DNA of 36,327 nucleotides from DRPN01 sp964599235 (GTDB lineage: Bacteria > Bacteroidota > Bacteroidia > Bacteroidales > VadinHA17): contig CAZRDX010000041.1 in the NCBI GenBank assembly GCA_964599235.1, positions 1-36,327 of the forward strand. The letters are read 5' to 3'. Positions 1-8,206 of this stretch are shown in pieces. The notes beneath the pieces are model-generated. The model did not search any database and was not told where the DNA came from. It saw only the letters and a list, made by a program, of their open reading frames with translations. Each line of letters begins with the position of its first letter. Position 1 is the first letter of the stretch. The translations under genes were made by a program, and so were the position numbers.

Positions 1-1
1 T

Positions 2-187
2 TACGGTCGCGTCCGCCCCTCACAGATCAAAGTGCTGAGGGAGAAATACACCATCGTCATGTGGGACATCATGCCCGGCGACTACAACCCCGACATCCCC
101 CTCCACACCCTCTCTCGCCGCCTGCACAAACACCTGCAGCCGGGAAGTGTGGTGGTGGGGCATGAATTTAAAAATAGTTTTAAATGA
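2..187 (+). CDS. Polysaccharide deacetylase (NodB domain), C-terminal fragment, 3' end probably truncated
   Basis: This is an open frame entering from the left edge and ending in TGA at 185-187. The visible 61 residues match the end of a NodB-type carbohydrate esterase 4 domain: a YGRVRPSQ segment (the end of the RPPYG motif), an IVMWDIMPGDYNP segment, then LQPGSVVVGHE, where family members usually read PGS-IVV-FHDS and retain the catalytic-fold His. The family normally continues some 25-35 residues past this His. Here the protein stops after eight more, AT-coded residues (EFKNSFK type composition). The base composition switches abruptly at about 161-165. I infer that the original 3' end was replaced by the AT-rich segment downstream. 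The stop overlaps the next start (ATGA), so translation may be coupled. The 5' part lies outside the window, so activity cannot be judged. Confidence 0.7.
   Translation, partial: YGRVRPSQIKVLREKYTIVMWDIMPGDYNPDIPLHTLSRRLHKHLQPGSVVVGHEFKNSFK
166..185. repeat. AT-only inverted repeat at the composition breakpoint
   Basis: ATTTAAAA at 166-173 and TTTTAAAT at 178-185 form a perfect 8-bp inverted repeat with a 4-base loop (ATAG). It sits exactly at the change from GC-balanced to AT-rich DNA and overlaps the ATG of the sulfotransferase gene. It could form a weak hairpin at the ribosome entry site, or it may be a chance product of AT-rich sequence. Confidence 0.4.
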
Positions 188-1020
188 GATATATTTTCAT
201 AGTAGGGTGTGGCAGATCTGGAACTCATTTTCTGAGAAATATTTTAAATAAGCATTCCAAAATATGGATATCGGGGGAGTTGCATTATTTTGATCGTTTA
301 ATACACAGAGGAGTAATAAAAGCAACAAAACACTTATACCCTTTTAATAATGAAAAGAAAATTGATCAACTATTTGAATTGTTACAATCTGGAAAAATGT
401 TCAGCCCTTTTTGGGAAAACCCAAATATTCAATATAAAAAAATCAAAAAAGACTTTTTAAAATCACAGAAAACATACAAGGATCTTTACAGAATCGTGCT
501 AGATGAGCGAGCATTATCAAATAATAAAATTTTCGGCGGAGAAAAAACTCCATTGAATATTTTTCATCTAAAAAAGATATTTAGGTGGTTTCCAGAAGCT
601 AAAGCGATTCATATTATTAGAGATCCAAGAGCCATTTTTGTTTCCGAATTGCATAAAAAAAGGAATTTTAAAGTGCCTGTAAATAAAATCAATTTCTTTT
701 ATAGCATAATCATCTTTTTTTATGTTGTAATTGAATGTGCCATTGCATATAGAATATCTGATTCCTTAAAAAAAAGACACACTAATAACTTTTTCCAGGT
801 AAAATATTCAGACTTAGTATTGGAACAGGAATTAATTACAAAATCTATTTGCAATTTCTTAAATATCGATTTCGAATCAAACATGTTAAACACGAAAAAT
901 GTGAATTCAAGTTTTGAAAAAGGCTATGATACAGTTAATGGATGGAAGTACAAAATCCCAAAGATCTACAATATGCTTCTGACTTATATTTTTAAGAAAA
1001 GAATATTCCAAAATAAATAA
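184..1020 (+). CDS. Sulfotransferase family protein (AT-rich)
   Basis: A 278-aa protein predicted to transfer sulfate from PAPS to a carbohydrate or other acceptor. The N-terminal VGCGRSGTH segment (residues 7-15) is the 5'-phosphosulfate-binding loop. GEKTP (119-123) and IIRDPRA (144-150) match the conserved central motif and the 3'-phosphate-binding motif of the family. The length is typical of a single-domain bacterial sulfotransferase. The ATG at 184 overlaps the stop of the preceding truncated deacetylase (ATGA). Codon use is dominated by AAA, ATT, TTT and AAT, unlike the neighbours, which points to acquisition from an AT-rich source. The acceptor cannot be read from sequence. Neighbouring glycosyltransferases suggest a glycan. 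Confidence 0.85.
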   Translation: MRYIFIVGCGRSGTHFLRNILNKHSKIWISGELHYFDRLIHRGVIKATKHLYPFNNEKKIDQLFELLQSGKMFSPFWENPNIQYKKIKKDFLKSQKTYKDLYRIVLDERALSNNKIFGGEKTPLNIFHLKKIFRWFPEAKAIHIIRDPRAIFVSELHKKRNFKVPVNKINFFYSIIIFFYVVIECAIAYRISDSLKKRHTNNFFQVKYSDLVLEQELITKSICNFLNIDFESNMLNTKNVNSSFEKGYDTVNGWKYKIPKIYNMLLTYIFKKRIFQNK

Positions 1021-1201
1021 CTATACTTAAATTAATCACCACCAGCAGTATTACAATCAACTTGCACCAATTATTTTAACTGTAAGAATTTTATTTATGT
1101 TTTGGACTTGATTTTCATGGATTACCCGGTTAAAATATTCGAACATTTCTCAGTTTTTCTTAATATAGTAGTTTAATCCTGCCGTTGTTAAAAACGTTGC
1201 A

Positions 1202-2383
1202 TTGTTACCCTTGCATAATAAGAATGAAAAAATACTTATCTGCAGTGCTTTCCTGCCGCCCGTACGCACAGGAAGCGGCAACAATGCATATCGTTTTGCC
1301 CTGTTCCTCAGCCAGCAGGGATATCCTGTGATCCTTCTGACGGTCAACAGAGGGAGACGATACCCTTCATTTGAGAAAAAAGAACGTATGACCATCCGGC
1401 GCATCGCGTACTGGAACCGTAATCTCTTCACCAAGCTGCTTTCGCTGTTCACAATCCTTCTCCCTGCCTATTGGCTGAAAGTATTACAGAACGACTTGAT
1501 CCTTGTTTACGGAGGGAATCTGATCGGATGGGAATTCCTGTTGTTGTTTGGTCGTTTTTTCGGAAAAAAGGTGGTTTTCCGTTCCACCTTATTCGGTTTC
1601 GATGACGCGGCTTCCCTTGCGCAAGACCATTTGCTCGGGAAGTTCCGGAAACTTGCTCTGCAAAGTGTGGACATCTATCTTGCAATCAATAAGGATTTCG
1701 CACATTCCTGGGAAAACGTACTCGGTGATGACCGGAAAATACTTGTCCATCCGCAAGGAGTGGACATTTTCCTTTTTTCACCACTGGTCCCCCATGAAAA
1801 GTCAAAGATCAGGAAGGCCCTGGATCTTCCGGAGGATCGTTTCCTGATCCTTTCCGTGGGATATCTTATCCATCGCAAAGGTTACGTTTCGGTGTTCAGG
1901 GCACTTTCCCGCCTTCCCTTTCCTTTCCTCTATGTGATAGTCGGCGACCTTTCACTTCCCACAGGTCATCATCTCTCTCCATTGGAACAAGAGACCATGG
2001 AGTTGCGGAAGATGGGAAACGAACTTTTGCAAGAAAAGATCCTTTTTGCCGGACCATCTGTTCATCCCGAAAATTATTACAGAGCTGCCGATCTCTTTAT
2101 CCTTTTTTCCATACAGGAAGGTTTCCCACCAAATAGTGTGCTCGAGGCTCTGGCATGCGGTCTGCCTGTGATCACCCGGGATATCGACGGGTCCGTAACG
2201 GGGACGGTACTGGACGAATTGATCATCAGGGAAAAGGATGAATCCGGCCTGCAGAGAGCCGTGACCCGGATTTACGAGGACTCAGGACTCCGCATGAGCC
2301 TCAGTGAAAAAGCCCGCCAATCCATTTTGGCCACAGCCTCGTATGAATCACTGTGGAACGGAATAAAAAACCGCCTCAAGTGA
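1202..2383 (+). CDS. Glycosyltransferase family 4 (GT-B fold)
   Basis: A 393-aa GT4-type retaining glycosyltransferase. The N-terminal half contains the acceptor-side Rossmann segment (ILICSAFLPPVRTGSGNNAYR), and the C-terminal half has the nucleotide-sugar site with EGFPPNSVLEALACG near residues 306-320, the E-x7-E motif of the family, followed by LPVITRD. No ATG is available near the N-terminus and a stop lies in frame at 1169-1171, so the start is a TTG at 1202 or 1211. The next gene begins at GTG 2380 and overlaps the TGA by 4 bp. It probably adds one sugar during assembly of a surface glycan. The sugar and linkage cannot be inferred. Confidence 0.85.
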   Translation: MLPLHNKNEKILICSAFLPPVRTGSGNNAYRFALFLSQQGYPVILLTVNRGRRYPSFEKKERMTIRRIAYWNRNLFTKLLSLFTILLPAYWLKVLQNDLILVYGGNLIGWEFLLLFGRFFGKKVVFRSTLFGFDDAASLAQDHLLGKFRKLALQSVDIYLAINKDFAHSWENVLGDDRKILVHPQGVDIFLFSPLVPHEKSKIRKALDLPEDRFLILSVGYLIHRKGYVSVFRALSRLPFPFLYVIVGDLSLPTGHHLSPLEQETMELRKMGNELLQEKILFAGPSVHPENYYRAADLFILFSIQEGFPPNSVLEALACGLPVITRDIDGSVTGTVLDELIIREKDESGLQRAVTRIYEDSGLRMSLSEKARQSILATASYESLWNGIKNRLK

Positions 2384-3495
2384 ACAGAAAAAAGATACTC
2401 TATCTCATCCAGCTACCACCTCCCGTCCACGGGGTGAGTATGCTCAACGAGATCGTCTACCACAGCAGCAAGATCGCAGCCGGCCATGAAAAATATCTGG
2501 TGAGGATCGATATGTCCAGAGACCTGAAAGAGATCCGGAGATTCTCGCTGAACAAGCTTCTGCGGATGATACATCTCTCCTTACGGCTCTGGAGAACGGT
2601 CCGCAAGACCCGCCCCGATCTTATCTACTTTTCTTTCATGCCGGTTGGCAAGGGATTCCTGCGGGATGCCTGGTTCTTTTTCCTGATAAAAAGGCATGGG
2701 AAAAGGATTCTTCTGCATCTCAACAACCGTGGCATCGACAGATACAGAAAACGCCTGCTCTACCGCACTCTTTATCCCTATATCTTCAACCGGTCACTGG
2801 TCATCCATGTCTCACAACGTCTGATGGAGCAGGAGATCCTTGATCAACGGCTCAGGCCTCTCCGTACTTTTGTAGTCAGCAACACCGTCCGTCCTTTCAC
2901 AGTGCGGAAGGGGAAAAACGTACGTGATCCAAGACCTTGGCTTAGATTCCTTTTCATTTCCAACTACCTGAAGGAAAAAGGGCTGGGAGTGCTGCTGGAA
3001 GCTCTTCGTCACTTACATGACAAGGGGATCGGATTCCGCCTGGACACTTACGGATCTGTCCATGACCCGCTTGTTTTTCGCAGGTACCAGGAACAGGTCC
3101 GGGAGGGCGGACTTCGCTCCGTGGTGCAGCTGCACGGCCCCGTGTTCGGGACTGAGAAAGAGCGGGTACTGATGGATGCCGATCTTTTCATTTTTCCCAG
3201 TTTCTTTCAGGAAGAATGTTTCCCGCTGGTGCTCTTGGAGGCCATGCAGGCAGGACTCCCCATCGTGGCCACGAGCATCGGGGCTGTTCCCGAGATGGTG
3301 AAGAACGAACAGGAAGCTTTACTGGTAAAACCCGGCGACAGCATTGCCCTTGCTCAGGCACTGGAGAAAATCTCCCTCTCCGCACCCCTTCGTTACAACT
3401 TGGGAGAAAACGCAAAAAAACGGTTCGAAAAAGAGTTCTCCCTGCCTGTATTCGAAAAAAAGATGGAACATATTTTTTCGGTATCTTTGAAATAG
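2380..3495 (+). CDS. Glycosyltransferase family 4 (GT-B fold)
   Basis: A second GT4-type glycosyltransferase of 371 aa from the chosen start. The N-terminus KKILYLIQLPPPVHGVSML is the usual first strand and acceptor loop of these enzymes, and the C-terminal domain has EECFPLVLLEAMQAG (E279 and E287) followed by LPIVATSIGAVPEMV. I chose GTG 2380 because it overlaps the previous stop as GTGA and places the first beta strand at the usual distance from the N-terminus. An in-frame GTG at 2353 would add nine residues. It lies 19 bp upstream of the next sulfotransferase gene, so the two are likely co-transcribed. It is different enough from the preceding gene not to be a recent duplicate. Confidence 0.85.
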   Translation: MNRKKILYLIQLPPPVHGVSMLNEIVYHSSKIAAGHEKYLVRIDMSRDLKEIRRFSLNKLLRMIHLSLRLWRTVRKTRPDLIYFSFMPVGKGFLRDAWFFFLIKRHGKRILLHLNNRGIDRYRKRLLYRTLYPYIFNRSLVIHVSQRLMEQEILDQRLRPLRTFVVSNTVRPFTVRKGKNVRDPRPWLRFLFISNYLKEKGLGVLLEALRHLHDKGIGFRLDTYGSVHDPLVFRRYQEQVREGGLRSVVQLHGPVFGTEKERVLMDADLFIFPSFFQEECFPLVLLEAMQAGLPIVATSIGAVPEMVKNEQEALLVKPGDSIALAQALEKISLSAPLRYNLGENAKKRFEKEFSLPVFEKKMEHIFSVSLK

Positions 3496-3514
3496 TTCCA
3501 ATCTCCGTACGCCA

Positions 3515-4477
3515 TTGCGATACCTCCTTCTGACATACGTGAACCGGTCGGGATCAACTTACCTCTCTCACATCCTGAGCCGCTCTCAGGAGATAGCAGT
3601 CTGTCCGGAAGGAGAAGCTCTGTCCGATCTGTTGCTGACACGTCCGGAACAGAAGGTTGAAAAGGACCTGAAGAAGAAGCTCAGACACCTTTTCCACCAC
3701 GATCCCAAACTGCGATTGTGGCCTTATGATGACAAGGAGATGACAGAGGTCCTTTCTGCCTCGTCCAACCAACTGGAAGTTTTCCTCAGGATCCTGGAAT
3801 GGCAGGCAAGGCGGATCAAGCCTGCTGCCACATGGGTTCTTTTCAAAGCAGAACGTCTTGCCGATCTTTTCCCTGATCTCATGTCCCTTTCCTCACGAAA
3901 GGGATATCCCCTTGAATACATGGCTATCATACGGGATGTAAGAGGTGTATATGCCTCTCAGCAGGAAACTCTATTCCCAGGTACCGACAGGCCTATGAGC
4001 TCCCATGCCGTATTTACCGCTTTATTCTGGAAAAGGCATCTAAAAAGAATACGAAGCATTGGAGAAAAGGTTCACATCCTGCACTATGAGGATCTATTAC
4101 GTCAACCTGATGTACTCCTTGAGCAGCTGTTCCGGCTTCTGGAAGTGAACCCTTTCGATCCGTTTTCCGGAGAGGGAGATCTTTTTGACCGGCTTCCCGA
4201 TGACCATAAAAAGATCCATTCCCTGACCACCGATGTCCCTGACGTTCGACGCATAGACAGATGGAAGGAAACTCTTCGACCTCATGAAAAGACAACCCTT
4301 GTCCTATTGTGCCAGCATGAGCTCAAAAGAGAAGGTTACAGACCCGAAAAACCCCGTTTCACCCTCAAAGGAGACATCTATCTCACCTTGGGGATAATTC
4401 AGTATCTTTGTCACCGTCTTTACAAAAAATTTGCAGATTTTTTCATAACCCATACCCATAAGAGAGGTCTCTCGTGA
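3515..4477 (+). CDS. Sulfotransferase family protein
   Basis: A 320-aa sulfotransferase-fold protein. The N-terminal YVNRSGSTYLSHIL (residues 8-21, RSGST core) is the PAPS 5'-phosphosulfate loop, and AIIRDVRGVYASQQ (137-150) is the 3'-phosphate-binding segment. The start is a TTG at 3515. This puts the loop at the very N-terminus, as in the sulfotransferase at 184, and no ATG or GTG lies nearby upstream. The last codons overlap the start of the following sulfotransferase gene. Composition matches the local genome, so this paralog is native relative to the AT-rich copy. The substrate is unknown, but the position directly behind two GT4 genes favours a glycan acceptor. Confidence 0.82.
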   Translation: MRYLLLTYVNRSGSTYLSHILSRSQEIAVCPEGEALSDLLLTRPEQKVEKDLKKKLRHLFHHDPKLRLWPYDDKEMTEVLSASSNQLEVFLRILEWQARRIKPAATWVLFKAERLADLFPDLMSLSSRKGYPLEYMAIIRDVRGVYASQQETLFPGTDRPMSSHAVFTALFWKRHLKRIRSIGEKVHILHYEDLLRQPDVLLEQLFRLLEVNPFDPFSGEGDLFDRLPDDHKKIHSLTTDVPDVRRIDRWKETLRPHEKTTLVLLCQHELKREGYRPEKPRFTLKGDIYLTLGIIQYLCHRLYKKFADFFITHTHKRGLS

Positions 4478-5352
4478 TGAAAGAGTTTCTGATCAAGGTC
4501 CTCAAGAAATTCAGGTTCTGGTACCAATATACCAGGTCAGGTGTAATGGGTCTGATCCACCGGAAGAAATTCCGGGACGTGAAGGGTTTCATTCTTTTTG
4601 TTGGATATCCACGCAGCGGCCACAGCATAGTGGGGGCCCTTCTCGATGCCCATCCCAATATCATCATCGGAATGGAATGGAACGTCCTGGCCCATTTGAA
4701 AGCGGGTTACCGGAAGAACCAGATCTTTTATTCCCTGATGCTCAGATCAAAAATATTCCGGGAAAAAGAAAAGAATGTTTGGACAGGTTATTCTTACCGT
4801 ATTGAAGATTCCTATCAGGGGAGATTTACAACGATCCGTTTTTTCGGGGACAAATTAGGAGGCTTCGTATCGCGGTATCTGGTTTCCGATCCGGATCTGT
4901 TCCCCCTCCTCCGCAAAGAGGTGGGCGTGCCTGTTTATCACATCCATGTGATCCGCAATCCTTTCGATGTTATTTCGACAATGACGAACAGGTATTATGA
5001 AAAAATACGCCCGCCAGATTACCGGGTAACCCATCTCGATCTTCTTAACTCTGTTGAACGTTTTTTCAGATGGGCTTACGCCATCCTGGATTACCGGCAA
5101 AACAACGATCTGCTGTGGATCGATATCTATCATGAAGAGATGATCCGGGACAGTCATGCTGTTCTTCGAAAGCTAATGGATTTTTTTGGGCTCGAAGCCG
5201 GGGAGGGTTATTACCGTTCTTGCCGGGAACTGATCTACCGGTCCCCTCACAAAAGCAGGTCCACCGTGCCCTGGACACCTGAATTGATCCGCTTTGTGGA
5301 AGAAGAGATCAAAAAGATCCCCTTCCTGGCACGTTACAGTTTTGATGATTGA
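4477..5352 (+). CDS. Sulfotransferase family protein
   Basis: A third sulfotransferase-fold protein of 291 aa. FVGYPRSGHSIVGALLDAHP (residues 41-60) contains the phosphosulfate loop with PRSGHS at 45-50. FFGDKLGG (122-129) and HVIRNPFDVISTM (157-169) are the central and 3'-phosphate-binding motifs. The ATG at 4477 overlaps the previous TGA by one base (TGATG), and an AGAGAGG purine run lies 9-15 bases upstream. A GTG at 4474 is an alternative. The subgroup with PRSGHS differs clearly from the two other sulfotransferases in this locus, so different positions or acceptors are likely. The 3' end overlaps the convergent DUF6625-type gene by 19 bp. Confidence 0.85.
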   Translation: MKEFLIKVLKKFRFWYQYTRSGVMGLIHRKKFRDVKGFILFVGYPRSGHSIVGALLDAHPNIIIGMEWNVLAHLKAGYRKNQIFYSLMLRSKIFREKEKNVWTGYSYRIEDSYQGRFTTIRFFGDKLGGFVSRYLVSDPDLFPLLRKEVGVPVYHIHVIRNPFDVISTMTNRYYEKIRPPDYRVTHLDLLNSVERFFRWAYAILDYRQNNDLLWIDIYHEEMIRDSHAVLRKLMDFFGLEAGEGYYRSCRELIYRSPHKSRSTVPWTPELIRFVEEEIKKIPFLARYSFDD

Positions 5353-6251
5353 TCCACGGGCAGGATCCCCTGACGACTGATCACAAACCGGGAAGAAGGA
5401 GTATTTATATTCTTCAGGAAAACCGGTTCCCTTTTACTCAAAAGGAAATGGAAATGCAATAATTCTTCGTTGTTGGTCAGATCATACAGTTTACCCTTTT
5501 CCCAAAGCACTTCCCATTCCATGACGTTTCTGTCAGAGAACCATTTGTCCGAACGGACCAGGTCCTTATGGAACCAACGAACCTCCCCTTTTTTTTCAAG
5601 ACTTTGCAACAGGGTGGTCATATCACGAACCGGATTCCCAAAAATATGCTTGAAATGATATCGCATGGAATTATACCAGGCAGGAAAAGGATTCCTCTCC
5701 AGAGGTTTTCCTGCTATCCTTGAACGCTCATCCAATGCATAATGGAGGCCGGTGCGGAAAAATACTTTCTTAACCCCGGGGATCTTCCAAAATAAACGGT
5801 TGATCATTGGGATGTTCCTGTAAACGGCAAAATGTCCTGTCATGTAATTTTTCCTTACTGAAAAAACATCATAACGCTCTAGCCTCTCGGGAGTGAGGAA
5901 CTTTTTCACATCTCCCAGGATGATGTCCAGGTCGTTATAACCCCAAAACGGATGATCGCCGATAAGATCCTTGAAAATTTCCCCGAAAGCCGGGCGATAG
6001 TCACAGATCTTGTAAGGATGTGTGATTTGCACCCTTTTACCGATGATCTCCGACACTTTTTCCGAGATTTCCTCAAGATCGGCAGGATACCAATTTACAT
6101 TGCCGGGAAGGTTCACCGGTTTCGGGGCATCCGATATCAACACCCATGAAAAGGAAGGATTCTCCCGGCACGAGTTGAGGAAATGACCCAACCAGGGAGG
6201 CCATTCCCCGAAATAAGGGACAAGGAAGAGAATACTGTGCTTTTCATTCAT
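5334..6251 (-). CDS. DUF6625-type protein, putative glycosyltransferase (paralog 3 of 3)
   Basis: A 305-aa protein and the last gene of a leftward three-gene operon. It begins with a strand-loop typical of nucleotide-sugar enzymes (ILFLVPYFGEWPPWLGHFL). It has the shared block PYKICDYRPAFG (79-90) and then WGYNDLDIILGD (103-114), whose DLD could bind a metal and nucleotide sugar as DxD does in GT-A enzymes. LLHFHFLLSK near the C-terminus is shared with the middle paralog. I recognise the family as DUF6625, found in Bacteroidota glycan loci. The enzymatic role is inferred from the DxD-like motif and context, not established. Its ATG lies within an 8-bp overlap with the upstream paralog's stop. 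Confidence 0.7.
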   Translation of the reverse strand: MNEKHSILFLVPYFGEWPPWLGHFLNSCRENPSFSWVLISDAPKPVNLPGNVNWYPADLEEISEKVSEIIGKRVQITHPYKICDYRPAFGEIFKDLIGDHPFWGYNDLDIILGDVKKFLTPERLERYDVFSVRKNYMTGHFAVYRNIPMINRLFWKIPGVKKVFFRTGLHYALDERSRIAGKPLERNPFPAWYNSMRYHFKHIFGNPVRDMTTLLQSLEKKGEVRWFHKDLVRSDKWFSDRNVMEWEVLWEKGKLYDLTNNEELLHFHFLLSKREPVFLKNINTPSSRFVISRQGILPVDQSSKL

Positions 6252-7224
6252 ACGAGAATCCTTGTGGAGTAATGAAAAAAGTATCCTTATCAGGTTGAAA
6301 GGGGGGAATACGGAAACTCCGTCGTCCCTTCAAGAGCTGAAAATGGAAATGGAGGAGCTCCCGTCCGCTAAGCTCTTCGATAAGGGTACCTTGATGCCAT
6401 TTCATCCGCCATTTTTTTATGCCTCTTTTCTTCAGCGCCAGGTCGGACAGATCCTCATGCCGTGAAAGAAGACGCAATGTACCTCTTTCTGCCGCCCGAT
6501 GGACCACCGATGAAAAATCTTTCGGAGCCTTCTCAATCTGCGGATTTTCTTTCTTTTTCTTCCCCTGAAATATATTACTGAAGCCAATCTTTTTCATTCC
6601 CTGAATAGTACGATAAAGGGGAACACTTCCTTCTACCCTTACCCGGCGTATGAAGCGTTGGACCCATTCCGGGCCCGGTGGACAAAAACGGAAAAGACGC
6701 TCATCAAAACCACAGTAGTACGGCCGGGAAAAGTGTTCCCTGAAGCTTTCCACTTTTTTGAAAAGTACCCTCATTTGCTTCTCATTTTTCAGGACAACCA
6801 AAGGTGCCGGAACAAAATCAGGATGGGTAGAAAAAAGATCATAGCCGGAAAGAATCTCAGGTCTGAAATATTCCGAGAGATTGCCGTAAATCAGATCAAG
6901 ATCTCCATATCCCCAGTAGGGATAAGGCTTGAGAAATTCTTGAAAGATCAGCCCGAAAGCAGGCTTCAGATCACACAGTTTGTAAGGGTCATGCAAAGGA
7001 ACCTCCACTCCTGCCTTTTCCCTGATCAATCGTCCCAATTTTTCAAGGGGCAAGCTGACAAAATGTACATTTTCCGGGACCCAGGAAGGTACTTGCTGGT
7101 CATGGAAAAGGAACCAGTCCCATTCTTTGTGTACCGAACAGCTTTTCAGGAAAAAGGGGAGCCACTCCGGCCATGGTCCGTAATAGGGGATAATGATTGC
7201 AATATGTTTCTTTTTTGGGGTCAT
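6244..7224 (-). CDS. DUF6625-type protein, putative glycosyltransferase (paralog 2 of 3)
   Basis: A 326-aa paralog of its two neighbours. Conserved blocks in order are IIPYYGPWPEWLPFFLKSC (11-29), PYKLCDLKPAFG (80-91), WGYGDLDLIYGN (104-115, DLD at 108-110) and a C-terminal LLHFHFQLLKG. The start ATG overlaps the stop of the upstream paralog as ATGA, and its own stop overlaps the next gene by 8 bp, so all three are translationally linked. No signal peptide or membrane segment is apparent, so it should act in the cytoplasm, like the GT4 enzymes encoded convergently. A GT-A-like sugar-transfer role is inferred. Confidence 0.7.
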   Translation of the reverse strand: MTPKKKHIAIIIPYYGPWPEWLPFFLKSCSVHKEWDWFLFHDQQVPSWVPENVHFVSLPLEKLGRLIREKAGVEVPLHDPYKLCDLKPAFGLIFQEFLKPYPYWGYGDLDLIYGNLSEYFRPEILSGYDLFSTHPDFVPAPLVVLKNEKQMRVLFKKVESFREHFSRPYYCGFDERLFRFCPPGPEWVQRFIRRVRVEGSVPLYRTIQGMKKIGFSNIFQGKKKKENPQIEKAPKDFSSVVHRAAERGTLRLLSRHEDLSDLALKKRGIKKWRMKWHQGTLIEELSGRELLHFHFQLLKGRRSFRIPPFQPDKDTFFITPQGFSYE

Positions 7225-8201
7225 CCCACCGTCACACTTTCAGGGCCGATCACAATCCTTTGAAATCCCAGTGATCTACTCAGACCCTCCAAATGAAAAC
7301 TTTTCTTAAGATCGATCATATGAAAGCCGGCTATTTCCTTTCCTTTTTCATTGATCATCCTTCCGTTTTCCCAGATGAATATCCAATTCTTTTTCTTCAT
7401 TCGCTGCATGTACCTGCAGGAAAAAAGCAAATCACTGAAACAAGCGTGCAGTTCACCTTTTCGTTCCGCGGCCCATACCGCTTCGGTCAGGTCCGCCGGT
7501 CTGACCGGATCCATCGTTGCCGCTTTCCGGTACCATTGGCAGCGGAACCTCAGATGTGGCAGGGCAGACCTGCCATGAAACATTTCCATTAAGATCCCTC
7601 GCAGACAGGAAGGCCATAGCCGCCAAAAAGTTCCTTTTCTTTCGTTTTTCCTGAGGATGTTCTCATCCATCCCGTAATGATCGGGATCCCCAAGGATCTT
7701 CTCAAGATCTGTTATTTTCAAGAAAAGGGTATTCACATCTTTCCTGTTGCGAAACAAAGACAAAGGTCCCGACATAAAACTACCGTAAAAACTGATCACA
7801 TCCGCTTCTTCTTTGTAAGGTCGCTCCAAAAAATGAGGCAGATCACCTAGGACCAGATCCGTATCCGAATAACCCCAATAGGCATAATCCCGTATCAAAT
7901 CCTCAAAGATGAACCCCAACAGCGGTTTCAGATCACAGATCTTGTATCCCTCTCTGATTGCTACAGGGAAACCCAGTTTTCTCGAAGCCCTTTCAGAAAT
8001 TTCCTCAAGCGAAAATGATAAAAAATGAATATGCGAAAATCCAGAAGTTAGAGCATGCAATTCAGGCTGGTCACTCAGAATATACCAATCATATGACGAA
8101 AGAAACGATATACTTTTCAGAAAAAGTAAAAAACCGGGTGGATACTTCCCAAAATAGGGAACCATAATGGCGGTTCGTTTAAGATTTTGACGAATATTCA
8201 T
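7221..8201 (-). CDS. DUF6625-type protein, putative glycosyltransferase (paralog 1 of 3)
   Basis: A 326-aa first gene of the leftward operon. It shares IMVPYFGKYPPGFLLFL (12-28), YKICDLKPLLG (86-96) and YWGYSDTDLVLGD (108-120), where the DxD-like motif reads DTD instead of DLD. The C-terminal block seen as HFHF in the two downstream copies is changed here to GFHMIDLKK. This is therefore the most divergent paralog and may have a different acceptor or donor. The upstream 93 bp are shared with the divergent SprB-repeat gene. I saw no clear TAnnTTTG box in the leftward direction. Confidence 0.7.
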   Translation of the reverse strand: MNIRQNLKRTAIMVPYFGKYPPGFLLFLKSISFLSSYDWYILSDQPELHALTSGFSHIHFLSFSLEEISERASRKLGFPVAIREGYKICDLKPLLGFIFEDLIRDYAYWGYSDTDLVLGDLPHFLERPYKEEADVISFYGSFMSGPLSLFRNRKDVNTLFLKITDLEKILGDPDHYGMDENILRKNERKGTFWRLWPSCLRGILMEMFHGRSALPHLRFRCQWYRKAATMDPVRPADLTEAVWAAERKGELHACFSDLLFSCRYMQRMKKKNWIFIWENGRMINEKGKEIAGFHMIDLKKSFHLEGLSRSLGFQRIVIGPESVTVG

Positions 8202-8206
8202 TTCCT

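Larger units (their letters stand above)
161..1230. other. AT-rich compositional island
   Basis: The stretch from about 161 to about 1230 is visibly far richer in A and T than everything around it. It contains one sulfotransferase gene (184-1020) and a 181-bp non-coding tail (1021-1201) in which I see no gene, only short AT-rich frames. Its left edge cuts a deacetylase gene near its conserved end, and its right edge lies just upstream of, or within the first codons of, a GT4 gene that has only TTG starts. No transposase, integrase, target-site duplication or attachment site was seen. Recent transfer or recombination into a glycan locus is the simplest reading. A misassembly is possible but less likely, because both neighbouring genes belong to the same kind of locus. 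Confidence 0.6.

Noticed and set aside
161..1230. Insertion sequence or genomic island with integrase
   Set aside because: The region is AT-rich, but no transposase, integrase, terminal repeats or target duplication can be seen.
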